A stretch of DNA of 64,000 nucleotides from Ascarosepion bandense. Taxonomy: Eukaryota > Mollusca > Cephalopoda > Sepiida > Sepiidae. This document shows, piece after piece, positions 63,811 to 64,000 of the stretch. Made by a program: the position numbers and the translations under genes. Numbering within the stretch: position 1 is the first letter of the stretch; each line of letters starts with the position of its first letter. Under the pieces are notes generated by a model that saw only the letters and a program-made list of their open reading frames with translations, did not search any database and was not told the origin of the DNA. Location of the stretch: NCBI GenBank assembly GCA_037127315.1, contig JBBBDQ010001186.1, forward strand, positions 1,440,501-1,504,500. Reading direction: 5' to 3'.

Positions 63811-64000
63811 TTTGTTTACTAAATTGATGGTTAATGATTTTTTCTATTTTGAATGAAATTGTTAAAAATGAATTGACAGTTTTTACAATGTATATGAAAA
63901 TACAATAACAAATTTTTGCATAGCCTCATTTTTGCTCTCTATATGATAAGACAATGATGACTAAGACTAATGTTAGGATGACTAGCAATCAGACAGGCTA

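Overview
The window is non-genic, repeat-dominated animal DNA, most likely from a mollusc and probably a coleoid cephalopod. It is AT-rich, broken up by long (AT)n and (AC)n tracts, and filled with decayed tRNA-derived SINEs, Penelope-like elements (PLEs), non-LTR LINEs, Ty3/Gypsy elements and Tc1/mariner transposons. The cephalopod assignment is an inference from this mix and from SINEs resembling the tRNA-derived octopus type. No intact protein-coding gene of the host was recognised. Layout: 1-10299 is a satellite of about 59.6 monomers of 173 bp with higher-order organisation. 10300-11300 is plain AT-rich DNA. 11341-16450 is a nest of elements: a 224-bp fold-back, a minus-strand PLE split by a plus-strand LINE tail, a minus-strand LINE holding a solo LTR, and a SINE. 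16780-24610 is microsatellite-rich and holds a 0.66-kb inverted-repeat element, hammerhead-bearing SINEs, a PLE tail, two Tc1 remnants and a 67-bp pyrimidine minisatellite. 24610-31400 has transposase remnants, LINE 3' ends and a large fold-back. 32176-36059 is a minus-strand Ty3/Gypsy element with both short LTRs. 36240-44400 has SINE and LINE pieces, an internally deleted mariner, a Tc1 relic, a second PLE lineage and another inverted-repeat element. 44400-54990 is mostly unassigned with a type II tRNA-like gene, SINEs and simple repeats. 54990-55860 is a PLE tail, 56218-59717 a second Gypsy copy, and 60800-61530 a LINE reverse transcriptase fragment. The rest is unassigned, apart from a striking heat-shock-element-like palindrome near 63800. 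The most interesting system is a short element of about 283-310 bp, present five times (17900, 24181, 24282, and on the minus strand at 40636 and 48786). It joins a tRNA-like Pol III head (A and B boxes) to a type I hammerhead ribozyme motif: CTGATGA core, GAAA, GTC cleavage triplet, and stems I, II and III. At 24235-24575 two hammerheads lie head-to-tail 283 nt apart. This is the geometry expected if a multimeric transcript self-cleaves into unit-length RNA that can circularise, as for animal retrozymes. Several copies have lost the catalytic G12 by a CpG-to-CpA change, consistent with methylation-linked decay of a once active family. All protein-coding remnants are transposon-derived and carry stops, frameshifts or lost catalytic residues.
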